A stretch of DNA of 64,000 nucleotides from positions 434,001 through 498,000 of the forward strand of contig CAVSES010000001.1 of the NCBI GenBank assembly GCA_963727045.1, given 5' to 3'. Origin of the DNA: Bog-1198 sp963727045. Lineage in GTDB: Bacteria; Pseudomonadota; Gammaproteobacteria; Steroidobacterales; Steroidobacteraceae. Position 1 is the first letter of the stretch. Every line of letters begins with the position of its first letter. The notes below the pieces were generated by a model. That model was not told where the DNA came from. It did not search any database and saw only the letters and a list, made by a program, of their open reading frames with translations. Made by a program: the position numbers and the translations under genes. Shown piece after piece: positions 9,001 through 17,715 of the stretch.

Positions 9001-9471
9001 TCAGCGGCGCGCGGCCTTCAAGATCCGGCTCTTGTCTCGCTGCCAGTCGCGATCCTTCTCGTTGGCGCGCTTGTCGTGCTGCTTCTTGCCCTTGGCGAGC
9101 CCTATCTCGAGCTTGGCCCGCCCGTCCTTCCAGTAAAGCTCGAGCGGCACGATGGTGTAGCCGCGCCGCTCGACCGCCCCGACCATGTGGTCGAGCTGGC
9201 GCCTGTTGAGCAGAAGCTTGCGAGTGCGCGTGGGATCGGTATCGACGTGAGTCGACGCCGAATTGAGCGCATTGATGTGGGCGCCGAACAGGAACGCTTC
9301 TCCGCCTTTGAGATAGACGTAGGCTTCCGCGATTTGCGCCTTGCCCGCGCGCATGCTCTTGACTTCCCATCCCATGAGGGAAATGCCGGCCTCGAACCGC
9401 TCCTCGATAAAATAGTCGAAGCGGGCTTTTCGATTGACCGCGATCGGCGGCAGTTTGTCGGGCGTTTTCAC
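9001..9471 (-). CDS. smpB: SsrA-binding protein SmpB
   Basis: 156-residue RNA-binding protein that carries tmRNA into the ribosomal A site during trans-translation. Seen: the OB-fold signature FDYFIEERFEAGISLMGWEVKSMR, the GEAFLFGAHI segment, and the basic C-terminal tail (KGKKQHDKRANEKDRDWQRDKSR) that enters the mRNA channel on stalled ribosomes. The length is typical. It is adjacent to ssrA on the same strand and divergent from ratA, the same arrangement as in E. coli. Confidence 0.98.
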   Translation of the reverse strand: MKTPDKLPPIAVNRKARFDYFIEERFEAGISLMGWEVKSMRAGKAQIAEAYVYLKGGEAFLFGAHINALNSASTHVDTDPTRTRKLLLNRRQLDHMVGAVERRGYTIVPLELYWKDGRAKLEIGLAKGKKQHDKRANEKDRDWQRDKSRILKAARR

Positions 9472-9536
9472 TTTCAGGGCCCCAGTCTACCGATTCGCCA
9501 GTGGCGGTGCCTGCGCTTTTGCCGGAGAATATGTTG

Positions 9537-9971
9537 ATGCAGGTAGTCGAGCGCAGCTCACTCGTAACCTTCACGGCCGCGCAGATGTTCGCACTGGTGA
9601 ATGACGTCGCCTGCTATCCGCAATTCCTGCCGTGGTGCGTCGGCGCCCGCGTGGAGGATGTCGCCCCCGGCGAGCGAATCGCCGCCCTCAAAGTTGCGCG
9701 CGGCGTTCTGCAGACCGAATTCACCACGCGCAACACGCTCGTGCAAGATTCGCAAATCCACATGCAGCTGATGCACGGACCTTTCCGCGACCTGAAGGGC
9801 GAGTGGCTCTTCGAGCCGATCGGCACGCGCGGGTCGCGGGTTCAGTTTCGGGTCGAGTTCGAGTTCAAGAACCGGCTCGCTGCGACCGCCTTCAATTCGG
9901 TGTTCGAATCGATGTGCGGCACCATCGTCGATGCCTTCGTGGCGCGTGCGCAGACCATGTATCCCGCCTGA
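9537..9971 (+). CDS. ratA: RatA/Coq10-type START-domain protein
   Basis: 144-residue START/Coq10-type protein of the SRPBCC superfamily. In E. coli RatA can block 70S assembly when overproduced, and family members bind ubiquinone in eukaryotes, so either role is possible. Seen: VERSSLVTFTAAQMFALVNDV, YPQFLPWC and the C-terminal helix FNSVFESMCGTIVDAFVARA. The start is ATG 9537, 9 nt after GGAG; ATG 9531 is too close to that site. It is divergent from smpB and 2 bp ahead of rnfH. Confidence 0.9.
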   Translation: MQVVERSSLVTFTAAQMFALVNDVACYPQFLPWCVGARVEDVAPGERIAALKVARGVLQTEFTTRNTLVQDSQIHMQLMHGPFRDLKGEWLFEPIGTRGSRVQFRVEFEFKNRLAATAFNSVFESMCGTIVDAFVARAQTMYPA

Positions 9972-9973
9972 CG

Positions 9974-10288
9974 ATGAACGGCGCGCCGGTCCTGATCGAG
10001 ATCGCTTATGCCGAACCGGACCGCGCGATCGTCAAATCGCTGCGCCTCGCGCCCGGCTCCTGCATCGCGGACGCACTGCGTCTCGCCGCACTCGACCCGG
10101 ATTTCAGCGCCGTCGACCTCGCGAACTCGGCGGTCGGCATTTTCGGCAGGCAGAGCGGCCGGGAGCAGCTGCTGCACGACGGGGACCGAGTCGAAATTTA
10201 TCGCCCCCTCGCCACAGATCCGAAAGATGCGCGTCGCGCCCGCGCCCGCGAAGCCAAGCCTCGGACGGGGACGCCGCGGCCCCGTTGA
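9974..10288 (+). CDS. rnfH: RnfH-family ubiquitin-like-fold protein
   Basis: 104 residues of the RnfH (UPF0125) family, a small beta-grasp protein of unclear biochemical role that is usually found next to ratA. Seen: IEIAYAEPDRAIVKSLRLAPGSCI at the start, VGIFGRQ in the middle and DGDRVEIYRPLATDPKDARR, the family signature, near the end. The basic tail after it is longer than usual. It starts 3 bases after the ratA stop, so the two are translationally linked. Converges with bamE. Confidence 0.9.
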   Translation: MNGAPVLIEIAYAEPDRAIVKSLRLAPGSCIADALRLAALDPDFSAVDLANSAVGIFGRQSGREQLLHDGDRVEIYRPLATDPKDARRARAREAKPRTGTPRPR

Positions 10289-10304
10289 ATCCGGCGCGAA
10301 GCGC

Positions 10305-10676
10305 CTAGTAAGTCCTGCCGTTCTTGATCTGCGCCGCGGACGCGTCCTGCGCGGCTGCTTCGGCAGCCGTCGGCTTGTCGAGTTTCGCCACCTTGTCGCC
10401 CTCGAAATACACCGTGACGCGCCGCGAGTCGACATGGCTGCTGCGGCCCTTCTTCAGGTAGTAGATGTAGTCCCAGCGTTCCTTGTTGAAGCTGTCGGAG
10501 ACCATCGGCGTGCCGAGCAGGTAGCGCACCTGACTGCGCGTCATCCCGGCCTTGACCTGTTCGACCGCGGCCTGGTCCAGGAAATTGCCCTGCTGGATGT
10601 TGATGCGGTAGACGCATCCCGACGCGAGGTCCGCCAGGGCCAACCCCAGGAGAACCCGTTGAAATGTTTTCGTCAA
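10305..10676 (-). CDS. bamE: Outer-membrane assembly lipoprotein BamE
   Basis: Small lipoprotein of the BAM complex that inserts beta-barrel proteins into the outer membrane. The 123-residue product has a signal sequence ending in lipobox LASGC (Cys21), then QQGNFLDQAAVEQVKAGMTRSQVRYLLGTP, the BamE/SmpA core, and WDYIYYLKKG. The start codon appears to be TTG with no clear Shine-Dalgarno, and no better in-frame start exists nearby. Divergent from fur with 60 bp between, an arrangement common in gammaproteobacteria and pseudomonads. Confidence 0.95.
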   Translation of the reverse strand: MTKTFQRVLLGLALADLASGCVYRINIQQGNFLDQAAVEQVKAGMTRSQVRYLLGTPMVSDSFNKERWDYIYYLKKGRSSHVDSRRVTVYFEGDKVAKLDKPTAAEAAAQDASAAQIKNGRTY

Positions 10677-10700
10677 AGTGGTGCGCAGCCGTTAAATGAT

Positions 10701-10720
10701 TGATAATCGGACACGTATCA
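10701..10720. promoter_or_regulatory. Inverted repeat between bamE and fur, possible Fur box
   Basis: TGATA at 10701-10705 and TATCA at 10716-10720 form an inverted repeat with a 10-bp spacer in the 60-bp divergent space. The AT-rich sequence just before it (AATGATTGATAATC) resembles part of a Fur box, and fur is autoregulated in many bacteria. The match to the 19-bp consensus is only partial. Confidence 0.3.
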
Positions 10721-10736
10721 TACCCGAGGGCACAGC

Positions 10737-11198
10737 ATGCCGCAGCGCCTGAAACCCGACACGACCAGCGAAAGCAACGATCTGCGCAATGCGGGGCTCA
10801 AAGTTACGCTGCCGCGACTGAAGATCCTGGACATTCTGGCCGATAGTTCGGCGCGCCACATGAGCGCCGAGGACATCTACAAGAAGCTTCTGGTGTTGAA
10901 CGAAGACATTGGACTCGCCACCGTGTACCGGGTACTGACCCAGTTCGAGGCCGCCGGCCTCGTGACGCGGCATCATTTCGAAGGCGGAATGGCGGTGTTC
11001 GAACTCAACCAGGGCGGCCATCACGATCACATCGTGTGTGTTGACTGCGGCCGCGTCGAAGAGTTCATGGACGGCGGGATCGAGGAGCGCCAGAACGCGG
11101 TGGCGAAGCGGCTGGGGTACGAAATCAGCGACCACGCATTGATCCTGTACGGGCATTGCCGCAAACCCAACTGCCCCAGCCAGAAGCGCGCCAAGTAG
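10737..11198 (+). CDS. fur: Ferric uptake regulator Fur
   Basis: 153-residue metal-dependent repressor of iron-uptake genes. The winged helix covers about 1-85 (AGLKVTLPRLKILDIL, IGLATVYRVLTQFEAAGLV, in which TVYR is in the recognition helix). The dimerisation/metal domain contains GGHHDHIVCVDCGRVEEF with the CxxC zinc pair, and a second Cys pair in GHCRKPNC near the end. All expected metal ligands are present. It is divergent from bamE and converges on recN, 10 bp away. Confidence 0.97.
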   Translation: MPQRLKPDTTSESNDLRNAGLKVTLPRLKILDILADSSARHMSAEDIYKKLLVLNEDIGLATVYRVLTQFEAAGLVTRHHFEGGMAVFELNQGGHHDHIVCVDCGRVEEFMDGGIEERQNAVAKRLGYEISDHALILYGHCRKPNCPSQKRAK

Positions 11199-11208
11199 CG
11201 CGGAACCG

Positions 11209-12918
11209 TCAGCGGCGCGCAGCGGGCGCGCGTTTCTTCTTGGAAGCCGGGGCGGGTGCGCCGTGGGCCAGCATTTCGCGCGCATGGGCGCGGGCCTGTT
11301 CAGTGACGTCGATGCCGCCCAGCATGCGCGCGATCTCGTCGATGCGCTCGACTTCGCCCAAGCTCTTCACCGCGGTGCGCGTGATTTTGCCGTCGCTGAG
11401 TTTTGTGACCCGAAACTGGCAGTGGGCCTGCGATGCGACCTGCGCCAGGTGGGTCACGCAGAGCACCTGGGCGCGCTCCCCCAGGTCGCGCAGCTGCCGT
11501 CCGACGATCTCGGCCACCGCGCCGCCGATGCCGGCATCGACCTCATCGAACACCATGCAGAGGTCGGACGTTTTGGAGGCAGCGGCCACCTGCACCGCGA
11601 GACTGATGCGCGACAGTTCGCCGCCCGAGGCGACCCGGGCCAGGCTCTTGGGCGCCTGGCCGGGATTCGCGCTCACCAGGAATTCGACGTCATCGCTGCC
11701 GGCCGCCTCGAATCGCGAATCGCTCGAAGCAATGCCGACCTCGAATCGGCCGCCGCCCATGCCGAGCGCCTGCATGAGCTCGGTGATGCGGCGGCTCAAT
11801 TGCCGGGCGGCCGTATGGCGCGCTCCCGTCAGCCGCTCGGCGGCAGCCCGGTAGTCGCGGGTGAGCGTGGCGAGCTGCACTTCGAGCGCAGCGAGGTTCG
11901 ACTGGGCGTTCTCCAGGGCGCTGAGTTCTGTTTCGATCTTGAGCAGTTGGGCGGGCAGCTCCAGTACACCGACCCGGTGCTTGCGCGCCAAGGCCTCGAG
12001 CGCCGCGGCCCGGCGCTCGATTTCTTCCTGGCGCGCGGGATCGATGTCCAGAACGTCGAGATACCGACGCAGCGTTTCGGCGGCCTCCTGCGTGTTGATC
12101 ATCGCCTCCTCCAGCAGCTTGCCCGCGGAAAGCAGCTGCGGATCGGAGTCGCCCCCATTGCGCAGTGCCGTGTGAGCCCTGCCCAGCAGATCATGGGCGC
12201 TGTCGCCTTCGGATTCATACGCGGCGGTGAGCGCGCCCCGGGCTGCCGCGGCCAGGCGGCCGCGTCCGGCGACGCGCTTCTGGTCGACGAACAGTTCTTC
12301 GATGGCTGCCGCCGTGGTCACCTCGGCCTTGAGTTCGGCGAGTTGATAGCGCAGGAGATCGAGGCGCGAATCGCGATCCGAAGCGGCGGACTCGAGCGCT
12401 TCGAAGTCGCGGCGGCAGATGCGGTAGCGCTCGTAGAGTTCGGCGACGACGCCGAGCAGCCCGGAATCGGCGAGGTGCTCATCCAGCATCTCGCGCTGTG
12501 CGCTGCGATTGACGAGGCGCTGGAATTCCTGCTGGCCGTGAATCTCCAAGAGCCGCTCGGCGAGTTCGCGCAGCGCTTGAATCGGCACCACCTGGCCGTT
12601 CACGTAGGCGCGTGAACGGCCGTCCACGCCGATCACGCGCCGCACCACGAGTTCGCCGTCGTGATCGATCGCCTGCGCCTCGAGCCAGGCGGCGGCCTCA
12701 CGCGGGAGCGCGTCGAAACTTGCGGTCACTTCGGCGCGCTCTGCGCCCTGACGCACCACGTCGGCTGCCGCGCGGCCCCCCGCGATGAGCAGAAGCGCGT
12801 CGACGATGATGGATTTGCCGGCGCCTGTCTCGCCGGTCAGCGCGGTGAGGCCGGATTTGAGCTCGAGTTCGGCTTGATCGACGAGCACGAAGTCGCGCAG
12901 CTGAAGATGGGTGAGCAT
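11209..12918 (-). CDS. recN: DNA repair ATPase RecN
   Basis: SMC-like protein that acts early at double-strand breaks, bringing ends or sister chromosomes together for RecA-dependent repair. The 569-residue product has Walker A GETGAGKS at about 30-37, a long central coiled coil, the ABC signature ELSRISLAVQVAA, and Walker B LCMVFDEVDAGIGG. The C-terminal Ala/Lys/Arg-rich tail (ASKKKRAPAARR) is low complexity. No LexA box was identified upstream: nadK starts in the same direction 6 bp before it, so the two are probably one transcript. Confidence 0.97.
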   Translation of the reverse strand: MLTHLQLRDFVLVDQAELELKSGLTALTGETGAGKSIIVDALLLIAGGRAAADVVRQGAERAEVTASFDALPREAAAWLEAQAIDHDGELVVRRVIGVDGRSRAYVNGQVVPIQALRELAERLLEIHGQQEFQRLVNRSAQREMLDEHLADSGLLGVVAELYERYRICRRDFEALESAASDRDSRLDLLRYQLAELKAEVTTAAAIEELFVDQKRVAGRGRLAAAARGALTAAYESEGDSAHDLLGRAHTALRNGGDSDPQLLSAGKLLEEAMINTQEAAETLRRYLDVLDIDPARQEEIERRAAALEALARKHRVGVLELPAQLLKIETELSALENAQSNLAALEVQLATLTRDYRAAAERLTGARHTAARQLSRRITELMQALGMGGGRFEVGIASSDSRFEAAGSDDVEFLVSANPGQAPKSLARVASGGELSRISLAVQVAAASKTSDLCMVFDEVDAGIGGAVAEIVGRQLRDLGERAQVLCVTHLAQVASQAHCQFRVTKLSDGKITRTAVKSLGEVERIDEIARMLGGIDVTEQARAHAREMLAHGAPAPASKKKRAPAARR

Positions 12919-12924
12919 GCAGCG

Positions 12925-13836
12925 TCAATCGCCGGTGAGACCGTCGATCTGACTTCCGTACGCCCCCCGGCCCCAGTGCAGTTTCGAACGCAGCAGCCGG
13001 TAGTAGTCATAGCCCGGCGGGTGCAGCAGGGTGATCTGGGCGTCGGCGGCCTCGACGTACAGATTGTCGCCCTGCTCGAGTTCCCCAAGTGCGCTGCCGT
13101 CGCAGGTGACCTGGGCCCGCGACTCGAAGCGGTCGGACATGCGCAATTGGACCCTGCTGCCCGCGCGCACGACGATCGGCCGGTCGCTCAAGGTGTGCGG
13201 ACTGATCGGTGCCAAGACCCACACATCCAGATTCGGCTCGACGATGGGACCGCCGCAGGACAGCGCATAGGCGGTCGAACCGGTCGCCGTGGCGATGACC
13301 ATGCCGTCCCCGCCGTGGGAGTTGACGAAACGCCCGTTGATCGAGGTCTCGAAGTCCATGGTACGGCCGGTTTCCCACTTGTTGACCACGACATCGTTGA
13401 GGGCGAGGGCGCGGATGGATTCTCCGGCAAGCTTCTCCAGCCGGGCGGCGAGCAGCGACCGCCGATCCTCGCTGTATCGCCCGGCGAGCACCGTGTCCAC
13501 GTCCTCCAGCATCGACTGGGGACTGACGTCGGTCAGGAATCCCAAGCGCCCGCGGTTGATTCCGAGCATCGGTACGGCATGCCCGGCCACCAGCCTTGCA
13601 GCATAGAGCAGCGTGCCGTCGCCGCCGATGGCGATGATGAGGTCGGCGCGGGTCGCGAACGAGGCTTCCGGGCAGGGCAGCACGCTGTCCGGGGGAAAGG
13701 CCAGACCCACATCGGGGTCGACGAGGGCGCGGACACCCTTTGAATAGAAGTGGCCCGCGAGGCTCAGCATGCATTCGGCGACGCGCAAATCCTTGGCGTT
13801 GCCGACCAGCGCGATGGATTGAAACGAATGGGACAT
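12925..13836 (-). CDS. nadK: NAD kinase
   Basis: Makes NADP from NAD and ATP (or polyphosphate) in the cytosol. 303 residues with the nucleotide-binding motif IAIGGDGTLLYAA, NRGRLGFL, ALNDVVVNK and the glycine-rich GGDGMVIATATGSTAYALS. The start was set at the ATG at 13836, with AAGGGC 8-10 nt upstream, because the family begins just before FQSIALVGN; an in-frame start at 13875 would add 13 residues. Upstream of recN on the same strand and divergent from hrcA. Confidence 0.95.
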   Translation of the reverse strand: MSHSFQSIALVGNAKDLRVAECMLSLAGHFYSKGVRALVDPDVGLAFPPDSVLPCPEASFATRADLIIAIGGDGTLLYAARLVAGHAVPMLGINRGRLGFLTDVSPQSMLEDVDTVLAGRYSEDRRSLLAARLEKLAGESIRALALNDVVVNKWETGRTMDFETSINGRFVNSHGGDGMVIATATGSTAYALSCGGPIVEPNLDVWVLAPISPHTLSDRPIVVRAGSRVQLRMSDRFESRAQVTCDGSALGELEQGDNLYVEAADAQITLLHPPGYDYYRLLRSKLHWGRGAYGSQIDGLTGD

Positions 13837-13947
13837 AAGCAAGCCCTTGTAGCACGACGGCGGCGCGCCGGTCACGCCGGCTCGACGATCCCCACGGCCG
13901 ATCCGAAGCGACTTGACTTCGGGCGGATACGCTAGGTAGCTTCAAAC

Positions 13948-15021
13948 ATGTTATATGGACCTACTATGACAGAAGGTACCGATGACGGGCTGACCGAGCG
14001 AGCTCAACTGCTGCTCAAGACATTGATCGAGAATTACATCCGCGACGGACAACCCGTCGGTTCTCGAACCCTGTCGCGCGAATCGGGCTTGAGCCTTTCC
14101 TCCGCCACGGTTCGCAACGTCATGGCCGATTTGGAGGATCTCGGTTTCGTCGCCTCGCCGCATACCTCCGCCGGCCGCATACCCACCGACAAGGGATACC
14201 GCTTCTTCGTCGACACCCTGCTGAAGCTCAAGCCCTTGCACCACGAGGAGATCGAAGAAATCGAGCGCCGCCTCGGGTCGGATGCCTCCAACGGCCGTTC
14301 TTTGGTGCAGACCGTGTCGCAGATGCTGTCGAGCGTCACGCACATGGCGGGCCTCGTGACCCTGCCGCACCCGAACTACGTCGCACTGTCGCAGGTCGAA
14401 TTCATCGCCCTGTCGGAAAACCGCGCACTCGCGATCATGGTCATGAGCAACCGGGAAATTCAGAACCGGGTGGTGCAGCTCGACCGCTACTACTCCACGG
14501 AAGAGTTGCGCCGTGCCGCCAATTATCTGAATGAAGCGTTTGCGGGACGCTCCCTGCCGGATGTCCGCGCCCAGCTGGTCAAGCAGATGCAGGAAACGCG
14601 GCAGCACATGGATCAGCTCATGCGCGATGCCATTCAAATGGCGCAAAAGGTGTTCGACAGCGCAACCGACGAGGGCGTCGAATATGTCATCGCCGGAGAA
14701 ACCAATTTGATGGGGTTTGCGGAGCTGTCCAACGTCGAGCGATTGAAACGCCTGTTCGAGGCATTCAACGAAAAGCACGACATCCTCCGGCTGCTCGACA
14801 GCTGCCTGCGGGCGGATGGCATCCAAATCTTCATAGGCCAGGAGTCCGGATACCGGATCCTGGACGACATCAGCGTGGTGACCGCCCCCTACACGCTCGA
14901 CAACCGGGTCGTGGGGGTGCTCGGCATCATCGGCCCCACGCGGATGGCCTACGAGCGGGTCATTCCGATCGTGGATCTGACGGCAAAACTCCTCGGTTCG
15001 GCCTTGAACGCCCGCAAGTAG
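13948..15021 (+). CDS. hrcA: Heat-inducible transcription repressor HrcA
   Basis: Repressor that binds CIRCE operators at chaperone genes and is kept active by GroE. 357 residues: N-terminal winged helix (LLLKTLIENYIRDGQPVGSRTLSRESGLSLSSATVRNVM, shown here only as a landmark region at about 15-55), GAF-like core and C-terminal dimerisation part with RILDDISVVTAPY. Two starts are possible, ATG 13948 or ATG 13966; the first has AGGTAG upstream. No CIRCE inverted repeat is visible before hrcA or grpE, so its target in this genome is probably elsewhere, such as groES. Confidence 0.95.
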   Translation: MLYGPTMTEGTDDGLTERAQLLLKTLIENYIRDGQPVGSRTLSRESGLSLSSATVRNVMADLEDLGFVASPHTSAGRIPTDKGYRFFVDTLLKLKPLHHEEIEEIERRLGSDASNGRSLVQTVSQMLSSVTHMAGLVTLPHPNYVALSQVEFIALSENRALAIMVMSNREIQNRVVQLDRYYSTEELRRAANYLNEAFAGRSLPDVRAQLVKQMQETRQHMDQLMRDAIQMAQKVFDSATDEGVEYVIAGETNLMGFAELSNVERLKRLFEAFNEKHDILRLLDSCLRADGIQIFIGQESGYRILDDISVVTAPYTLDNRVVGVLGIIGPTRMAYERVIPIVDLTAKLLGSALNARK

Positions 15022-15030
15022 CCCCCAATA
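15003..15030 (+). promoter_or_regulatory. Sigma-32 type heat-shock promoter for grpE-dnaK-dnaJ
   Basis: CTTGAA at 15003-15008 and CCCCAATA at 15023-15030 are separated by 14 bp, close to the sigma-32 consensus (CTTGAA, 13-15 bp, CCCCATnT). The element overlaps the last codons of hrcA and its stop, and ends 56 bp before grpE. This lets the chaperone genes be induced independently of hrcA. Confidence 0.65.
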
Positions 15031-15086
15031 ATCCGAATTCGAGCGGCGTTCTCAAGGCCGCCCATTTTTTCGAGGGCTTTGCAAGA

Positions 15087-15623
15087 GTGAACGAAATCCA
15101 TCAAGCCGAGGGCGCGGATGTCCCGGGTGCCTCTCCGGCCGGCCTGGATGCCTCCGCCGCGCTGGCCGAGGCCGAGGCCAGGGCCACCGAGAACCGCAAC
15201 AGCTACCTGCGGGCCGTGGCCGAACTCGAGAATTTTCGCAAACGCAGCGAACGCGAGATAGACAACGCGCGCAAGTACGCGATCGAGAGGTTTGCCCAGG
15301 AGCTGGTGACCGTCGGGGACGCCTTGGAGGCCGGCATCAATGCGGGCGGGGGCGCGACCTCGGGGCCGGCACTCCTCGAAGGAGCCCAGGCGACGCTGCG
15401 TCAGCTGCACCGCGCTTTCGACAAGGGCGGCATCAAGATCATCGACCCGGCCGGGCAGCCCTTCGATCCGCAGTGGCACGAGGCCATGGTCGCTCAGGAG
15501 AGCCCGGATCATCCGGCCAATACGGTGCTGTCGGTCATTCAAAAAGGCTACTCCCTGAACGGCCGCCTGCTGCGCCCGGCCCGGGTCATCGTCAGCAAGG
15601 CGCCGGGCGGCGAGGGCAATTGA
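15087..15623 (+). CDS. grpE: Nucleotide exchange factor GrpE
   Basis: Releases ADP from DnaK and so resets the chaperone cycle. 178 residues: N-terminal acidic, helical part with ENRNSYLRAVAELENFRKRSERE in the long dimerising helix, and the C-terminal beta domain with DPAGQPFDPQWHEAMV and GYSLNGRLLRPARVIVSK, the GrpE signature. The start is GTG 15087, preceded by GAGGG about 15 nt upstream. Second gene of the heat-shock block; dnaK begins 61 bp downstream. Confidence 0.96.
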   Translation: MNEIHQAEGADVPGASPAGLDASAALAEAEARATENRNSYLRAVAELENFRKRSEREIDNARKYAIERFAQELVTVGDALEAGINAGGGATSGPALLEGAQATLRQLHRAFDKGGIKIIDPAGQPFDPQWHEAMVAQESPDHPANTVLSVIQKGYSLNGRLLRPARVIVSKAPGGEGN

Positions 15624-15684
15624 AAAACCAACAAGACTCCCCACGTTGCGGTCACAGGTCAAGAATTTTTAGAGGACTTTCACT

Positions 15685-17625
15685 ATGGGTAAAATGATTG
15701 GCATCGATCTCGGCACGACCAACTCTTGCGTCGCGATCATGGAGGGCGGCAAGCCCAAGGTCATCGAGAACAGCGAGGGCGACCGGACGACGCCGTCCAT
15801 CGTTGCCTTCACCAAGGACGGCGAGGTGCTGGTGGGACAATCCGCCAAGCGTCAGGCCGTCACCAACCCCGCAAACACGGTGGCCGCGGTCAAGCGCCTC
15901 ATCGGCCGCAAATTCACCGACGAGGTGGTGAAGAAGGACATGAGCATGGTGTCCTATAAGATCGTCAAGGCCGACAACGGCGACGCCTGGGTCGACGTCC
16001 AAGGCAAGAAGATGGCGCCCCCCGAGGTCTCGGCACGGGTGCTCATGAAGATGAAGAAGACCGCCGAGGACTATCTGGGCGAGCCCGTCACGGAGGCCGT
16101 CATCACCGTTCCGGCGTATTTCAATGACTCACAGCGCCAGGCGACCAAGGATGCCGGGCGCATCGCGGGATTGAACGTCAAGCGCATCATCAACGAGCCG
16201 ACGGCGGCCGCGCTAGCCTACGGCCTCGACAAGGACGGCGGCGACCGTAAGATCGCGGTCTATGACTTGGGCGGCGGCACCTTCGACGTGTCCGTGATCG
16301 AGATCGCGGAAGTGGACGGCGAGCGCCAGTTCGAAGTGTTGTCGACCAACGGCGATACGTTCCTGGGCGGCGAGGATTTCGACCTGCGGGTCATCAACTA
16401 TCTCGCGGACGAATTCAAGAAGGAAAGCGGCATCGACGTGCGCAAGGATCCCCTCGCCATGCAGCGCCTGAAAGAGGCGGCGGAGAAGGCCAAGATCGAG
16501 CTCTCCTCGAGCCAGCAGACGGAGATCAATCTGCCGTACATCACCGCGGACGCGGCGGGTCCGAAGCACCTGAACATGAAGCTGACCCGCGCCAAGCTCG
16601 AGTCCCTGGTCGAAGATCTGGTGCAGAAGACCATGGAACCTTGCCGGATCGCGCTCAAGGATGCGGGCATGAGCATGAAGGACGTCAGCGAGGTCATCCT
16701 CGTCGGCGGCCAGACGCGCATGCCGATGGTCCAGCAGGCGGTCAAGGACTTGTTCGGCAAGGAGCCGCGCAAGGACGTGAACCCCGATGAGGCCGTTGCG
16801 GTCGGCGCCGCCATTCAGGGCGGCGTGCTCTCCGGCGACGTGAAGGATGTGCTGCTGCTCGACGTGACGCCGCTGTCGCTCGGCATAGAAACCCTGGGCG
16901 GCATCATGACCAAGGTGATCGAGAAGAACACCACCATTCCGACCAAGGCGTCGCAGACATTCTCCACGGCGGACGACAATCAAACCGGCGTGACCATTCA
17001 CGTGCTGCAGGGCGAGCGCGACCGCTCGAGCGACAACAAATCCCTCGGCAGATTCGATCTGACCGATATTCCGCCGGCCCCGCGGGGCATGCCGCAGATC
17101 GAGGTGGCCTTCGACATCGATGCGAATGGAATTCTGAACGTTTCGGCGAAGGACGTGAAAACCGGCAAGGAACAGCGCATCGTCATCAAGGCTTCGAGCG
17201 GTTTGTCGGAGGCCGAGATCAAGCGCATGGTGGGCGATGCGGAGGCGCATGCCGAGGAGGACAAGAAGTTCCGCGAGCTGGTCGGCGCCCGCAACAAGGC
17301 GGATGCGACCATTCATACCGTCGAGAAGGCGCTCAAGGATGTCGGGGACAAGATCTCCGAGGACGAGAGGAAGTCGGCGAGCGAGGCGGTCGCGGCCGTC
17401 AAGGCGGCGATGGGCGGCGACGATCGCGAGGCCATCGACGCCAAGACCCAGGCGCTCGAGCAGGCTTCCACGGCGCTGCTGCAGAAAATGTACGAACAGT
17501 CGGCGGCGGGCGCCGCGGGCGGCGGCGATACTGGCGGGGCGTCGGGGCACAGCGAGAAGCCCAAGGACGACGTGCTGGATGCCGAGTTCGAAGAGGTCAA
17601 GGAGAGCGATCGAAAGAAGGCCTAA
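15685..17625 (+). CDS. dnaK: Chaperone DnaK (Hsp70)
   Basis: ATP-driven chaperone, 646 residues. The ATPase domain opens with IGIDLGTTNSCVAIMEGG and contains VYDLGGGTFDVSVIE and ILVGGQTRMPMVQ. The substrate-binding domain and helical lid follow, and the end EFEEVKESDRKKA resembles the conserved acidic EEVK tail. Ribosome site AGAGGA lies 8-10 nt before the ATG. It is flanked by grpE and dnaJ, its co-chaperones, and a hairpin follows 32 bp after its stop. Confidence 0.99.
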   Translation: MGKMIGIDLGTTNSCVAIMEGGKPKVIENSEGDRTTPSIVAFTKDGEVLVGQSAKRQAVTNPANTVAAVKRLIGRKFTDEVVKKDMSMVSYKIVKADNGDAWVDVQGKKMAPPEVSARVLMKMKKTAEDYLGEPVTEAVITVPAYFNDSQRQATKDAGRIAGLNVKRIINEPTAAALAYGLDKDGGDRKIAVYDLGGGTFDVSVIEIAEVDGERQFEVLSTNGDTFLGGEDFDLRVINYLADEFKKESGIDVRKDPLAMQRLKEAAEKAKIELSSSQQTEINLPYITADAAGPKHLNMKLTRAKLESLVEDLVQKTMEPCRIALKDAGMSMKDVSEVILVGGQTRMPMVQQAVKDLFGKEPRKDVNPDEAVAVGAAIQGGVLSGDVKDVLLLDVTPLSLGIETLGGIMTKVIEKNTTIPTKASQTFSTADDNQTGVTIHVLQGERDRSSDNKSLGRFDLTDIPPAPRGMPQIEVAFDIDANGILNVSAKDVKTGKEQRIVIKASSGLSEAEIKRMVGDAEAHAEEDKKFRELVGARNKADATIHTVEKALKDVGDKISEDERKSASEAVAAVKAAMGGDDREAIDAKTQALEQASTALLQKMYEQSAAGAAGGGDTGGASGHSEKPKDDVLDAEFEEVKESDRKKA

Positions 17626-17657
17626 CGGCCCCGGGGTCGCATGGGATCGGTCGAGCT

Positions 17658-17692
17658 GAACCGCCGGGACGTGGTACCGGCGGTTCGCTTTT
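17658..17692 (+). terminator. Hairpin between dnaK and dnaJ
   Basis: A perfect 10-bp stem, GAACCGCCGG (17658-17667) and CCGGCGGTTC (17677-17686), with a 9-nt loop is followed by GCTTTTA. It may act as a partial terminator or as a 3' processing barrier that lowers dnaJ expression relative to dnaK, a ratio common in this operon. Confidence 0.6.
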
Positions 17693-17715
17693 ATGGGTAC
17701 TCCACAGGGTGAGCA

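Noticed and set aside
13837..13947. CIRCE operator between nadK and hrcA
   Set aside because: Searched by eye for TTAGCACTC with its inverted partner; not found.
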